Shown: positions 52,342-62,068 of the stretch, piece by piece
How the letters are laid out: each line of letters opens with the position of its first letter
How positions within the stretch are numbered: the stretch's first letter is position 1
Assembly: GCA_947624655.1 (NCBI GenBank)
Contig: CANQLH010000007.1
Coordinates: 1 to 64,000, forward strand
Reading direction: 5' to 3'
DNA length: 64,000 nt
Source of the DNA: an uncultured Clostridia bacterium
GTDB lineage: Bacteria; Bacillota; Clostridia; TANB77; CAG-508
Made by a program: the position numbers and the translations under genes
Notes under the pieces: generated by a model
The model's database searches: none
The model's input: the letters and a program-made list of their open reading frames with translations, nothing else
What the model was told of the DNA's origin: nothing

Positions 52342-53934
52342 TTAACTCATACTTTCCTTATTAGCAATCGTCTTATCAGATTGTTCACTAGCCTGTTTCT
52401 CTGGACGACCACTTTCCTTTTCGGATTCCTACTGTTTCTAAGAATTAGAAGTATTTGTCTAATCTCTTCTGCCCAATAAATCTTGTCCGCTAATGGTATT
52501 ACTGGACAAAGGAGGTAGCATAATTTCGCTCAAATGCAAGACTTCATTCTCAAAGTGAGCGTCAGCTAAAATCTATAACTGAGAATGTCCTAATGCTATT
52601 TGAGGAAGCATCTTAGAAAATCCTATTTTGGTTTGACCTTCATACGCTTTAGACATTTCTTTATAATTATATTGAGTTGTCTCTAACATAGTAACTAAGA
52701 AACTATAATGATTCTTTCTGCTAAACTTTTCTGCCATGCGATTTAAGAAACTCTCAAACTGAAGAATTAAATCTCTAAAACTAGCTTCGTCATTCAAAAT
52801 AGAGTTTGTAACAGCCAGATTACCTTCCGCATTAAAGATATTTTGAGAAACACCAGCACTATTGAATAATGAACGCTCAACCTTCTCTAAGTCATCCTTA
52901 GACGTAGTAGAGTTATTGTCACGAGTATCAATCTTCTCAATGTCAGCAAAAGTAGTCAATACGTCAATGCCAACCGCGCGTTTAAGCATCGCAACAGCGT
53001 TATTATGTATATCCTTTGCTTCATCTACGTCGAAAATTAAATCGCCATTCTTATCAAGAGGTAGTTTCTGTACAATAATCTTTAAGAGTTGTTGCATAGT
53101 CTTCTTTCTATCTAATTCTTGAGCTTCATCAAGGTCAATGATAGAAGGTATGACACCAACAAAAGGAGGAAACTCGCTATTATTTAGACTAAATCTAATA
53201 GATGTCTGCGGGTCCAGTGCTATGTAGCCCCTCTTATCTCCAGGATAATCCCCTACTAGTTTACCTTGTTTGTATAAGATATACCCGCGTTGAATCTCTG
53301 GAGGAAATGCTTTAAGGGCGGCTAAACGCTGTTGCGCATTAGGAAATGTAGCATCAAAGAATTGCATATTAAGCTCGACGACAGGATTCGTACCACTAAA
53401 ATAACGGCATCTACAATACTTAGATGGTAGTTGTTGAATAGCGAACTTATCACCAAAATCTACTACACATCCATAATAAGAGCCATTAACCACAATCTCT
53501 AAGGCTATATCTCCAAACATCTTCTTGATATTAGACTTCTCAAAGTATGTGAGTAACTTAGAGAAATCCTTTAATGCCTTATTTTGTCCAGCCTAGTTTT
53601 CATCAATCATTACGGTTGATACATACCAGTCATAACGATAAAGGAAGGCTAAATATCGGCATAGTCTATAATAGATACCACTTGAACGATAAAAATATTT
53701 TGAGGCTTCTCTTAAAGTATTATAATCTTCTTTATATATGGCATTTAAGATAAATTGTTTATCTCCATAATCTCGCTTGACTTGCCCAAAAGAGCTAACA
53801 TTGATGAGCGCATCACCGACCGTCCGCAAGCCAACTTTCATCTTAGAGAAGTCGAGAGGCTCACGCATATCATCATCAGATTCAATCATGTTAAAGCCTT
53901 TCTGCTTAATCTCTAATTGTCTCTACTTTAACAA
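52342..53934 (-). CDS. Portal protein
   Basis: 530 residues with several TAG=Gln codons. The body has FGQVKRDYGDKQFILNAIYKEDYNTLREASKYFYRSSGIYYRLCRYLAFLYRYDWYV and later DEAQELDRKKTMQQLLKIIVQKLPLDKNG, GVSQNIFNAEGNLAVTNSILNDEASFRDLI, typical of Firmicute phage portals. A TTG start at 53934 is chosen because GGAGGTGAT lies 5 bases upstream; the ATG at 53889 has no good site. It forms the DNA entry ring between head and tail. The gene order terminase, nuclease, portal, protease, capsid supports the call. Confidence 0.85.
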
Positions 53935-53950
53935 AGAATATCACCTCCAT

Positions 53951-54307
53951 TTAATACCCCGCCTTTTCAAATATATAATCGTAAGTAATCAAATTTTCTT
54001 CGGTGTATGGTATCTCTATTAAAGTAATTCCATGTCTTGCGCAGAATCTTCTCTTTTGATTATCGTTATATCTCTACTGGTATAGCCCTCTCACTCCGCC
54101 AAATTTACTGACGGCTTCATAGTGCTGTTTACCTTGAAATTCAATCAAAAAGTCAACGTTACCATCGTCGTCAAGAACAGCAAAGTCAAATCTTAAAGGG
54201 CGACCTGATGGAGCTTTTAATCCTGAAAATTCGTATTCTTCTTCAAAGTTTATATTATTTTTCTTCAATATTTCTTCAATCTTAATTTCTCCTCTACTGG
54301 CTCTCAT
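53951..54307 (-). CDS. PD-(D/E)xK-like nuclease inserted among packaging genes
   Basis: 118 residues with one TAG=Gln (54074-54076). The pattern is EEYEFSGLKAPSGRPLRFDFAVLDDDGNVDFLIEFQGKQHYE, then GLYQ-QRYNDNQKRRFCARHGITLIEIPYTE. RFDF and EFQGKQH carry the acidic and Lys residues of the PD-(D/E)xK core, similar to Vsr-type and DUF559-like nucleases. It sits between terminase and portal, so it may be a mobile (homing-type) nuclease or a packaging-related one. It has its own AGGAGG. Confidence 0.72.
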
Positions 54308-54319
54308 ATCTCTCCCTCC

Positions 54320-56053
54320 TTATGAAATAAACATATAATCAGAGAATCTTCTACTTCTCTTTTTATGCTTGCTATCTTCATCGAGCTTAATGTAATATAA
54401 TCCATACTCAAAAGCCGAAAACTTATCCTTTGAGATACCTTTATTAGCTTGTTTAAGAATAATATTGATTCCTTCGGTTTCTTCTCGGAGATTTAACAAC
54501 TCCTCTCTTAATATAGAAGTTAGCGTAAATGGTTTTAATCGTTCTGCCCTTTCTTCTGGTTTCATATTTTTCCCAACTGCTGTTGCCATAAGAGCGTTCT
54601 TAGCTACCTTTTCATCTACTAACAATCTAACTTTACCAGCTCTTAACTGGGCCTATACGTTAGAATGTATTTCAGTGTTAATAGGAGCATTAGCTTTCAA
54701 CTCATAAATCGCATCTAGCTCAGTATGGTCAGTTCTAAAGCGGCGCCACTCGTTATCATCGTCATTCATAACCCCAAAATCTGGATATATGTCGCCAGCT
54801 TCACCTATCTAAGTCTTAACCATATAGTCCATTAAGCCATGACCTAAGCCGTTGCCATCTATTACAACTGCCTTAGCCTTATAAGCATAAAACAGCTTTT
54901 TAATTTTTATTGCCTAATCTTCAAAGTGTTCATCTTCCATAGTGTACATATTCACCAATGACTTAATTGCAGGTCCTTGTGACTATGGTGTAACTTTGAA
55001 TACACATATAACAGTCTAACATTTCTTGCGGCCAACGTCCACAGATAGGACATAGTACGCTCTATCAGACGTCCTTCCTGAATACTCGTATTCGGGCTGC
55101 CGCAATTTCCTCGCTCTATCAAATATTTCTCCATTAAAGAAAGCATCCTCAACAGTACCAGACCATTTAGATTCATACTCTCTATCAAAAGAAGCCTCGT
55201 TGAACGTACCATCTCGTTTTAAGTCTTGAATAAAGTTCTTATCAAGCAATTTAACCAAGACAGGAATACGATACGTACCACCCATGATTATCGCTTTCTC
55301 GGGTTCAAGAACCATACGAATCAAGAGCGTTATCAACTTGTCGTAAGGGAATGTACCCTTCCAACCCGCTGTAGTGACGTATATCTAACTCTTATTCAAA
55401 ATCTCTTCGGGATGAACCGTTCCATCTAGGCACATTCGTGAGACGTTCATAATAGGTAAGATAACTTCACTCAAAATCTTGCCGTCAACGCCAACGCACT
55501 CCTCTATAAGCCCTCCGTGTCTACGTTTACCACGCGAAGATTCTCTAGCAGCAATATTGTCAAACCAAGAACCATTCTTGAATACATAGCGGCAATAGTC
55601 TTTGCCTTCTTGCGTCTATCCGCGGCTCCAATCTATCTCTCTATGAAACGCAGGAACTAAGTTACAAATTTCAGCAACTTTTTCTTTAACGATACCAGCG
55701 GCCTGCTCTTTACCGCCAGAAGTAACGAATAATTTCGCACCTGGATATAATACGCATCTACACATTAAGACCATAATAGATAGGAAAGATTTAGAATACG
55801 CACGAGGGAACACCATGTATACATACTTATATCTCATGGCGGCCCGCAAGAAAACTCGCTAATAGAAATAGAAATTTAATTTCTTTTCTCTTGTTGGGTC
55901 GCCGCCAGTTTGGAGAAAGTCGATAAACATATCTGGATACTCTCTCCAATAGGCTACATATTCGCGGAGCTGGGGTATGACTGCTTCAACACGCTCCTAT
56001 GAGAGTCCTATTTTCTTACTCTCTGTAATATTTAATAAATCCTTTAGAGCCAT
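54320..56053 (-). CDS. terL: Terminase large subunit
   Basis: 577 residues with several TAG=Gln codons. The N-terminal ATPase has MVFPRAYSKSFLSIMVLMCRCVLYPGAKLFVTSGGKEQAAGIV (Walker A is the variant RAYSKS). The C-terminal nuclease has YYVLSVDVGRKKC and VVIDGNGLGHGLMDYMV, with the RNase H-fold Asp residues. It cuts and packages phage DNA through the portal. ATG 56053 is 7 bases downstream of the TGA of the upstream gene. The C-terminus ends YMFIS. Confidence 0.88.
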
Positions 56054-56059
56054 GACGCA

Positions 56060-57247
56060 TCAACCCCGAGTCTCTTTACGAATTAAATCTTCGTCCGCCT
56101 ATCTATCAGATTCGATAGAGTCATAATATTCACTATAATCAGCATCTTCTAATTCTTCATTCTCTTTGTAGTCAAACAATTCACTCTCAAATTCGTCATC
56201 AATATCATCAGAATCTATTGTAGCCTCTCTTTCCTTATCCTCCATAATCTGCTTCAAAGATGCTTCAATCATATTACCAAGGTTCATTTCCTCAGTTACA
56301 AGGTTTCTGGTATATTGCTGTAAGTCTAACAAAGTCTTGTCAACACTATCCTATGGACCATCAGTATAGTATCTAGGAATGAAGCCATGTTTCTCGCATT
56401 CGGCAACCAATTCGCCAACTGAATCAACAAACTCTCCGCTCTCTGCCTTATTCTGAGCCGCAGTAAATTTACCGCTCTTCATTAACTGGTCATATACCTT
56501 AGACATCTTCTGATAGCCTTCTATATCTCCGCTATCAATGAGTTGATTAGCCTTTAAGCTAGTCTTACAAATTAGCTTTAGAGTATCCTTATGCCCAGCA
56601 CCTTGAATATCGTAAGACTCTAACATATCGTTATAAAGTTGTTCCATACGTACCCATTCGCTAGGTCTATAACTGCTTCCCCATTTCAATCGAAGATATA
56701 GCTTATCTTCTTCTGTAAGCTAATCACCAATATCATCTTCTTCCTCTTCATTCGGCAGTAATGGCTCATTTGGTAATTGCTAAACCTTTGGGTTATTGGT
56801 AGCAATATTTTTAGGTTTCGGAGGAGTTCTATCAACAGCAAGTTGTTGTTCTATATCTTCATCCGACAATCCTTGAGCCTTCATCTATATTACCTTTGCC
56901 TCTAAGGCATCTGCGGCCAGCCGTTCAGAATCCGCATATCGGTACTAACTCCATTGTTTGAGCTTCATCTTAGATAGATATCTACCAAGGATTGTAGTAC
57001 CAGTCATCTTCTCTGGATATTGACCATACTTCTCAAGTAGCTTATCCCATTCTTCTTTAATATAGGGAACATCAATTTGTTCTAAGATGGAAAGATATGT
57101 CTTTGGGTCCCAGTTATCTACAAACATAGTTAAGCAATCCTTACACATATTCAATCTACCATCTGGAGGATATTTCTCTATATTTCTAGAAACATAGAAT
57201 TCTTTGTCATCTTTTGTGCGACCACAATTTTCGCAATAATGACTCAT
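56060..57247 (-). CDS. Putative terminase small subunit with an N-terminal zinc ribbon
   Basis: 395 residues with several TAG=Gln codons. It starts MSHYCENCGRTKDDKEFYVSRNIEKYPPDGRLNMCKDCLTMF, with CxxC pairs that should bind zinc. Later it is helical (LKWGSSYRPSEWVRMEQLYNDMLESYDIQGAGHKDTLKLICKTSLKANQLIDSGDIEGYQKMSKVYDQL), a pattern found in phage terminase-linked proteins. The C-terminus is very acidic (DIDDEFESELFDYKENEELEDADYSEYYDSIES). It immediately precedes TerL. Assigned by position and helical pattern. Confidence 0.7.
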
Positions 57248-58299
57248 TCTGTCTCACCTCTTTTCTTATTACGACACTTTTTACATATACTATAAAAGTT
57301 GTCTTTACTTGTCTTATTCTTTGAAAAGAAGTTGTTATGGGCTGGCTTTAATTGCCCACATCTTGAACATTTTTTCATAGGTAATTTCTAAACTCTATAT
57401 TGCCAAATAATAAAATCATCCTTGGCCTGTTGAGCGATTACTCTAGGAATCTTGTTCCTCCATAAGCTAGAAATATATTCTATACTATACGTCTTATTAA
57501 ATTCTTTTTCCAAGATTTGTTGTATCTCTGCATTTTGCTTTCTATCTATCTTAAGCTCGACAATACGCATATAGATAGGGAAGTCCGCGAGTGCTTTATC
57601 GCATACTGTCTCAAAATCTTGAATTAAATACCAAACATCTCCATTAAACTAATCATAACTATCTTCTTTTAATTTAGAATAATTGCATAAAATAGCCGAT
57701 ACAACTCTTGGGTCCATTAAAGAAATACCTTTAATGTTCACATCTTCATTATCTTGTAATTCACTATCATCATCAAGAGGTATATGAAAATCATTAGACC
57801 TATTAATGTTCATGCAAATAGCTGGTTTTTGATACGCTTGTTTAATAACATATTGGTCTTTACGCATTTCAATTAAACCCTTTTTGATGATAAATGCATC
57901 TCTCCCTGAAGCCTTTTTCAAGGCTGCCTCCCAGGACTAAATAGCTTCTCTTAATTGCTTTAAAAATGGTATAGTATCTAAATCATGCTAAGTAATTGAT
58001 ATTTTTGGCTAAAAAATTGTATGTTTATTATCTGTAATTAAATTATAAATTCCATCTTCGCCATTTTCCAGTTGGCTAGCAAGTCCTTCAAAAGAGGTTT
58101 CTCGTTTGTTGACCGTCATCATACGGTTCTCAGTTAATATTTTGCGCTCTTTTCGTTCTTGCTTTTCCATACATAGAACTAAATAATCAGCCAAGATTTC
58201 TAAATATCTAGGTGTTAAGTTATCATTTTCTTCGATTATTTTTTCTACGAGGGCCTTGCGTTCTTCGGGAGATTCAATAGTATAATCTAATTTAATCAC
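57244..58299 (-). CDS. First gene of the virion region: helical protein with C-terminal zinc ribbon
   Basis: 351 residues in one frame across several TAG=Gln codons. It starts MIKLDYTIESPEERKALVEKIIEENDNLTPRYLEILADYLV and contains TENRMMTVNKRETSFEGLASQLENGEDGIYNLI and SGRDAFIIKKGLIEMRKDQYVIKQAYQKP. A short coiled part follows, and the last 45 residues form a ribbon CSRCGQLKPAHNNFF then CKKCRNKKRG. The stop overlaps the next ATG (ATGA). Related proteins in Firmicute phages have DNA-binding-type features. It is a candidate regulator or packaging cofactor, first behind the divergent promoter. Confidence 0.7.
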
Positions 58300-58322
58300 T
58301 TATATCATCTCCTTATGCTACA

Positions 58323-58386
58323 ATAATAGCAAAAATTTTCACGTTTGTCAAAATTTTTTGACAGAAAATTTTTCATATGCTATAAT
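58323..58386. promoter_or_regulatory. Divergent consensus promoters with back-to-back -35 boxes
   Basis: Plus strand: TTGACA 58358-58363, 17-base spacer, TATAAT 58381-58386. Minus strand: TTGACA (complement 58346-58351), 17-base spacer, TATTAT (complement 58323-58328). The -35 boxes form a palindrome TGTCAAAA-TT-TTTTGACA at 58346-58363, so one regulator bound here could switch both directions. It drives the virion region leftwards and the early operon rightwards. Confidence 0.92.
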
Positions 58387-58418
58387 ATAATTAAAGAATA
58401 AAAAGGAGTAATTGCAAG

Positions 58419-58709
58419 ATGCGATTCTACGATTAGGACCCCAAATCATTACCATATGATGGTCAATATTTTTTTAATATCCTCGTAATTACTATTGGAA
58501 TAAATCCAAAGTATCGCAATAAGTATTTACCAAATAATGTGTATGAGGCGCAATATATAGAAAAAATTACAGAACCAAGACCTTATGCGGTTTTTATATT
58601 TACAGATGATTCATTAGATGATACAGTTGAGCTTGATGTCAAATGTATTCCGCATACAGTGGTTGAAGTTAGTGAATAGGTAGGTATATCATGGTTCAGA
58701 ACAACATAA
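58419..58709 (+). CDS. First early-operon protein, TAG at codon 6
   Basis: 96 residues with TAG=Gln at codon 6 (58434-58436) and near the end (58677-58679). It starts MRFYDQDPKSLPYDGQYFFNILVITIGINPKYRNKYLP, contains a beta-type core (RPYAVFIFTDDSLDDTVELDVKCIPHTVVEVSE) and no recognised family. It follows a consensus promoter by 32 bases with AAGGAG in place, and overlaps the next gene by 19 bases. Confidence 0.72.
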
Positions 58710-59014
58710 CAGCAAAAATATTACAGTTAGAACAAACTATATCAAAAGCACAAAACAATTTAAAACAGCTTAAAGAGAATACTATTTATTGTTATAAATG
58801 TAAAAATTATTTTTATCCAGAGGACGCAAAGACTACATCAAGAGAGGAAACTCACAGAAGGCTAGTGTGTCCAGACTGTGGGTATGGAGACGATGACATT
58901 TACGCAGATGTAACCGATCTTATGGTTTACTATATCTGTCCTGAATGTGGCAATCTATTAGAGAAAACCAGGTTCTTCTTAGGTATGGAGAATGAAAGGA
59001 GAAGATATGACTAA
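58691..59014 (+). CDS. Zinc-ribbon protein
   Basis: 107 residues. A short coiled coil (MVQNNITAKILQLEQTISKAQNNLKQLKENT) is followed by three CxxC pairs: YCYKCKNYFYPEDA, RLVCPDCGYGDD and YICPECGNLLEK. Such small ribbons often bind nucleic acid or a protein partner such as RNA polymerase. The stop overlaps the next gene's ATG region (59007). No TAG. Early placement fits a host-takeover regulator, but this is inference. Confidence 0.75.
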   Translation: MVQNNITAKILQLEQTISKAQNNLKQLKENTIYCYKCKNYFYPEDAKTTSREETHRRLVCPDCGYGDDDIYADVTDLMVYYICPECGNLLEKTRFFLGMENERRRYD

Positions 59015-59762
59015 TATAGAGAAAGCAAAAGCACACATTGCAGATGTGAATAAGCGTTTTCCTGAGCAGATAGCTAGCTCCATAGCTGGCACACGGATAT
59101 ATAGAGGCGCGGGACCTTCGGTTGATAGCGGAGATAATTCTAGTCACGTAAGACTGATTCAGGCAGATAGTGTCTCTTGCTTGATGGAACTTGATGAAAG
59201 CGAATTTGGCAATATCTGCGTATTGAATTATGCGTCTTATAAGTATCCAGGAGGCATGTTTTTGCTAGGTTCTATGTCTCAAGAAGAAGCATTATGCCAT
59301 GAATCTACATTATATCCAGTACTTAAAGCGTTTGATGATTCTTACTATCAAGATAACAGGAGTTATTTAAATAGAGCTTTATATACCAATGCGGCATTGC
59401 TTAGTCCAGATATTATCTTCGAGCATGATGGTCAGACCAAGATGGCCAATGTATTGACCTGCGCTGCTCCTAACTGGGGAACTGCTAATTTGTATCGCCA
59501 TGTATCAAAAGCAGAGAATGATAAGGTGTTTCAAGATAGAATTAACTTTATTTTCAAGATTTTGAAATTTGAAAATATTGATACATTAATTGCGGGAGCC
59601 TGGGGTTGTGGCGTATTCGAACAAGATGCCAAGGACACTTGTAAAATGTTCTTAAATGCGAAAAATCTCCCCGCAAATCTTATCTTTGCTATTCCTGGAG
59701 ATTACCATTATAATAAGTTTGAAGAAGTGTGCGACGAATTTTACCGTACACACTATATTTGA
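59007..59762 (+). CDS. PARG-type poly/mono(ADP-ribose) glycohydrolase (TIGR02452-like)
   Basis: 251 residues. The macrodomain-type catalytic signature is present: YASYKYPGGMFLLGSMSQEEALCHESTLYPVL, where the GG-x-QEE motif holds the catalytic Glu pair. Preceding it is HVRLIQADSVSCLME and following it MANVLTCAAPNWGTAN and TLIAGAWGCGVFEQDAKDTCKMF. It should remove ADP-ribose from modified proteins, DNA or RNA in the host cytoplasm. In a phage this may reverse ADP-ribosylation used in host defence or clean up NAD signals. Stop is TGA. No TAG. Confidence 0.85.
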   Translation: MTNIEKAKAHIADVNKRFPEQIASSIAGTRIYRGAGPSVDSGDNSSHVRLIQADSVSCLMELDESEFGNICVLNYASYKYPGGMFLLGSMSQEEALCHESTLYPVLKAFDDSYYQDNRSYLNRALYTNAALLSPDIIFEHDGQTKMANVLTCAAPNWGTANLYRHVSKAENDKVFQDRINFIFKILKFENIDTLIAGAWGCGVFEQDAKDTCKMFLNAKNLPANLIFAIPGDYHYNKFEEVCDEFYRTHYI

Positions 59763-59822
59763 AAATTGTGACAAGTCTAATGGTCACTTTTGCCCAAAAA
59801 CATAAAAAAGGAGAACAGCAAT

Positions 59823-60017
59823 ATGAATGAAAATCAGCAAGAAATGATAACAAGTGGTTATGTAGATTATAAAAGTACTTGTAACGATTATGGCGGCACA
59901 TTAACCGTTACCTCTAACGACGACACTGAGGAGATTCAGCGTCTCCGCAAGAAAATCCGCAAGCTCAAGAAGAAGAACAAGAAACTCAAGAGAAGGTTGG
60001 AGCTTTATGAACTATAA
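59823..60017 (+). CDS. Small basic coiled-coil protein
   Basis: 64 residues: MNENQQEMITSGYVDYKST at the start and a C-terminal Lys/Arg-rich helix IQRLRKKIRKLKKKNKKLKRRLELYEL with leucine-type heptads. AAGGAG lies 9 bases upstream. It overlaps the next gene by 11 bases. It could dimerise and bind nucleic acid; no family recognised. Confidence 0.72.
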   Translation: MNENQQEMITSGYVDYKSTCNDYGGTLTVTSNDDTEEIQRLRKKIRKLKKKNKKLKRRLELYEL

Positions 60018-60657
60018 GCAATTAATCATAGCTCGCAAAGACTTAGGAATGAGCGCTGGGAAACTTGCTGTGCAGGTTTCCCATGCTTCTATGGCTTTTC
60101 TAACCAACTAGATTAAAAACCATAATGAGCTAGTACCAGAAGAATCGTATCGCTGCCTTCGGTTAAGGCCAGATGATTATTCCGCCAATCCCCAATTAGA
60201 TGCTATGATTCAAGAAGCCAAAGCGAAGGGAATATCTTATATTTATTATAAATTAATTAAAGAGTATCATCCAGGGGCTACTAGGCCATATAAAATTGAT
60301 ATGCTACCAGTAACAAAAGAAGAGTTTGAAGAAAATATGAAGTATTTAAGCACTCTTGTATTTGATAGGGGTAGCTATGAGAATTGGATAGACGGGAGCT
60401 TTACTAAAATTCTTTGTGAAGCGAAGAATAAAAATAAGTTACTTGCGGCGGCCCGCTATGGAGAGGAATTGGGCTTGGTAGAAGGAAGAGACTTCTTTCT
60501 CATTAAGGATAATTGCCTCACGGAGTTGACGCCTGAAGAGCCAGACGAAAATTCTCCGACCGGTGGCCGCACTTTGACGTGTATCGGCTTCAGACCGCTG
60601 CCCGCAGATATTTGTGAGAAAATTAGCAAGAAGTATCAACTTTGGAGGGAATCCTAA
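60007..60657 (+). CDS. Peptidyl-tRNA hydrolase, Pth2 family
   Basis: 216 residues with one TAG=Gln at 60109-60111. The start MNYKQLIIARKDLGMSAGKLAVQVSHASMAFLTNQ matches the Pth2 core, including the conserved Lys and the H-A-S motif. The C-terminal part (KILCEAKNKNKLLAAARYGEELG, GRDFFLIKDNCLTELTPEE, TLTCIGFRPLPADI) gives the remaining sheet. Between them is an insertion of about 60 residues. It frees tRNA from stalled peptidyl-tRNA. Firmicute hosts use the unrelated Pth1, so this is an added enzyme, possibly tied to translation stress caused by recoding or host tRNA attack. Confidence 0.86.
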
Positions 60658-60658
60658 A

Positions 60659-61015
60659 ATGAAGATTTATACGAGCTATTTTAGTAATCATAAGAACTTT
60701 CCAAAAGATGCAACTTACATTACTATTGCTAGAGGACAACCTTTAGGAAGTTTTATGCCACGATTAGAAGAGCTCACCCCTTCATGGGATATTATTGACA
60801 GATACCACGAAGACTGGGATGAAGAGGCTTACAAGGTCGAGTTTTGGAAGCAGTTAGATGCTTTGGACTTTGACGCTGTTATGAGGCGTTTAAAGACGAT
60901 GAGTGGCGGAAAAGATGTTGTTTTGGTATGCTGGGAAGGCAAGGATAGATTTTGTCATAGGCATTTAGTAGCCGAGTGGTTCGGACAGCATGGGGTAGAG
61001 GCTAACGAGATATAA
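60659..61015 (+). CDS. DUF488 family protein
   Basis: 118 residues. It starts MKIYTSYFSNHKNFPKDATYITIARGQP and ends with the DUF488 signature VVLVCWEGKDRFCHRHLVAEWF (Cys-x6-CHR). The conserved Cys, His and Arg suggest a catalytic or binding site; the family's reaction is not established. It follows a GGAGGG site directly after the Pth2 gene. It is the last gene of the early operon on visible spacing. Confidence 0.82.
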   Translation: MKIYTSYFSNHKNFPKDATYITIARGQPLGSFMPRLEELTPSWDIIDRYHEDWDEEAYKVEFWKQLDALDFDAVMRRLKTMSGGKDVVLVCWEGKDRFCHRHLVAEWFGQHGVEANEI

Positions 61016-61052
61016 GCCGTAATTTGAAATCAAAGATTGATTTAGAAAGAAT

Positions 61053-61202
61053 ATGGGCGTGACAAAACCATTTTATAAAATCAAAAGGAAAATCTTCCCA
61101 AAATACGCCCGGGAGTATGTCGAGGGTACTCTGGACCATCCAGAGCCGATGAGAGCAAGGCCCGCACACAGGCCCCGCAAAAGCAAAGCTCGACACTCAT
61201 AA
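61053..61202 (+). CDS. Small basic hypothetical protein (weak)
   Basis: 49 residues, MGVTKPFYKIKRKIFPKYARE then a Pro/Arg-rich tail ARPAHRPRKSKARHS. The ribosome site is weak (AGAAAGAAT). No family. Kept because the sequence between 61016 and 61460 has no other frame and its composition is coding-like. Confidence 0.35.
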   Translation: MGVTKPFYKIKRKIFPKYAREYVEGTLDHPEPMRARPAHRPRKSKARHS

Positions 61203-61319
61203 CAGTAGAGTACATGACGCAACTAACAATCAATAGCAAAGGTTCTATTGATAGACATGGACATTAATTCTTTGACTTGTCTATTGACCATTGGTAGCAA
61301 TACAAATTCGTACATTGGC

Positions 61320-61356
61320 CGCACCGTGCAGGAGTTGTGGGCTTCGGCACGGTGCG
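61320..61356 (+). terminator. GC-rich hairpin in the gap after DUF488
   Basis: CGCACCGTGC (61320-61329) and GCACGGTGCG (61347-61356) form a 10-bp stem with a 17-base loop. The following AGTTTCC is a poor U-run. It lies in the 260-base gap before the gene at 61463, in which no other feature was seen, and may end the early operon. Confidence 0.5.
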
Positions 61357-61462
61357 AGTTTCCATGTAATGATACGTTTCACATTTTTCAATCCAGCCTT
61401 TTGCTATTCAGTTGAACACAATCCAATCCCGAAATGCCAGACTTTTAAGGAGGTGAGACAGC

Positions 61463-61726
61463 ATGGAAGAAACTGCCAACACGACAACCGTCTATCGCTT
61501 AATGGCTTGTGAGGTAGACGAAGCAGGCAACAGAGTAAGCGAATGGCACACAATTAAACGGTGCGAAAGCATTGAGGAGTTAACCGAACGGCTCGACGAG
61601 AGACTTGCCTTCATTGACCAGTGCGCGGCACTTGACACCACAGCCTACATGGTACGCACAAGGCAAGACACAGCAGACAGCGAAGACGACAGCAACAACA
61701 CACAAGCAACAGCAGAGACACACTAA
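61463..61726 (+). CDS. Small acidic hypothetical protein
   Basis: 87 residues: MEETANTTTVYRLMACEVDEAGNRVSEWHTIKRCESIEELTERLDERLAFIDQCAAL, then a low-complexity Asp/Ser/Thr tail. SD is AAGGAGGTGAG. The codon choice is GC-richer than the virion genes. No family known. No TAG. Confidence 0.68.
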   Translation: MEETANTTTVYRLMACEVDEAGNRVSEWHTIKRCESIEELTERLDERLAFIDQCAALDTTAYMVRTRQDTADSEDDSNNTQATAETH

Positions 61727-61784
61727 GCACACACGTTGTGCAACTTGCACAACTACGAGCGTTAAACTTTGTACACTTTGACAG

Positions 61785-61813
61785 TTGACAGATAGCTAAG
61801 TGTATGTTATACT
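61785..61813 (+). promoter_or_regulatory. Sigma-A promoter for the 61844 gene
   Basis: TTGACA (61785-61790), a 17-base spacer and TATACT (61808-61813). The -10 region TATACTATAATCAC is repeated word for word at 63776-63789. Confidence 0.85.
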
Positions 61814-61843
61814 ATAATCACAAAAGGAAAGGAGATAGATACC

Positions 61844-61993
61844 ATGTACGAGTACCACATCTGGAACAAGAAGAACGAGGAAGAGGACATCATCTTCGGC
61901 TACTGGCTTGAGGACGCTCTTGAGAGCCACCACCTGCTTGAGGAGTACAAGAACGGTAACATCGCCATCCTGAGCAGGGATTACATCGACTGA
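61844..61993 (+). CDS. Small acidic protein
   Basis: 49 residues: MYEYHIWNKKNEEEDIIFGY then a helix WLEDALESHHLLEEYKNGN and the end AILSRDYID. It lies 31 bases after a consensus promoter and behind GGAAAGGAG. GAG/GAC/AAC/ATC codons dominate, unlike the AT-rich structural genes. No family recognised. Confidence 0.72.
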   Translation: MYEYHIWNKKNEEEDIIFGYWLEDALESHHLLEEYKNGNIAILSRDYID

Positions 61994-62068
61994 TAAAACA
62001 GTCGATGTAATTTACAGATTAAAGTAGAAAAGGTCTAAGTCAACTTGGGGTAGGAGGGAGAGGGTGGC

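Noticed and set aside
57244-57378. A separate 44-residue zinc-finger gene starting at 57378
   Set aside because: Its ATG is in frame with the long upstream gene across a TAG; it is the C-terminal end of that protein.
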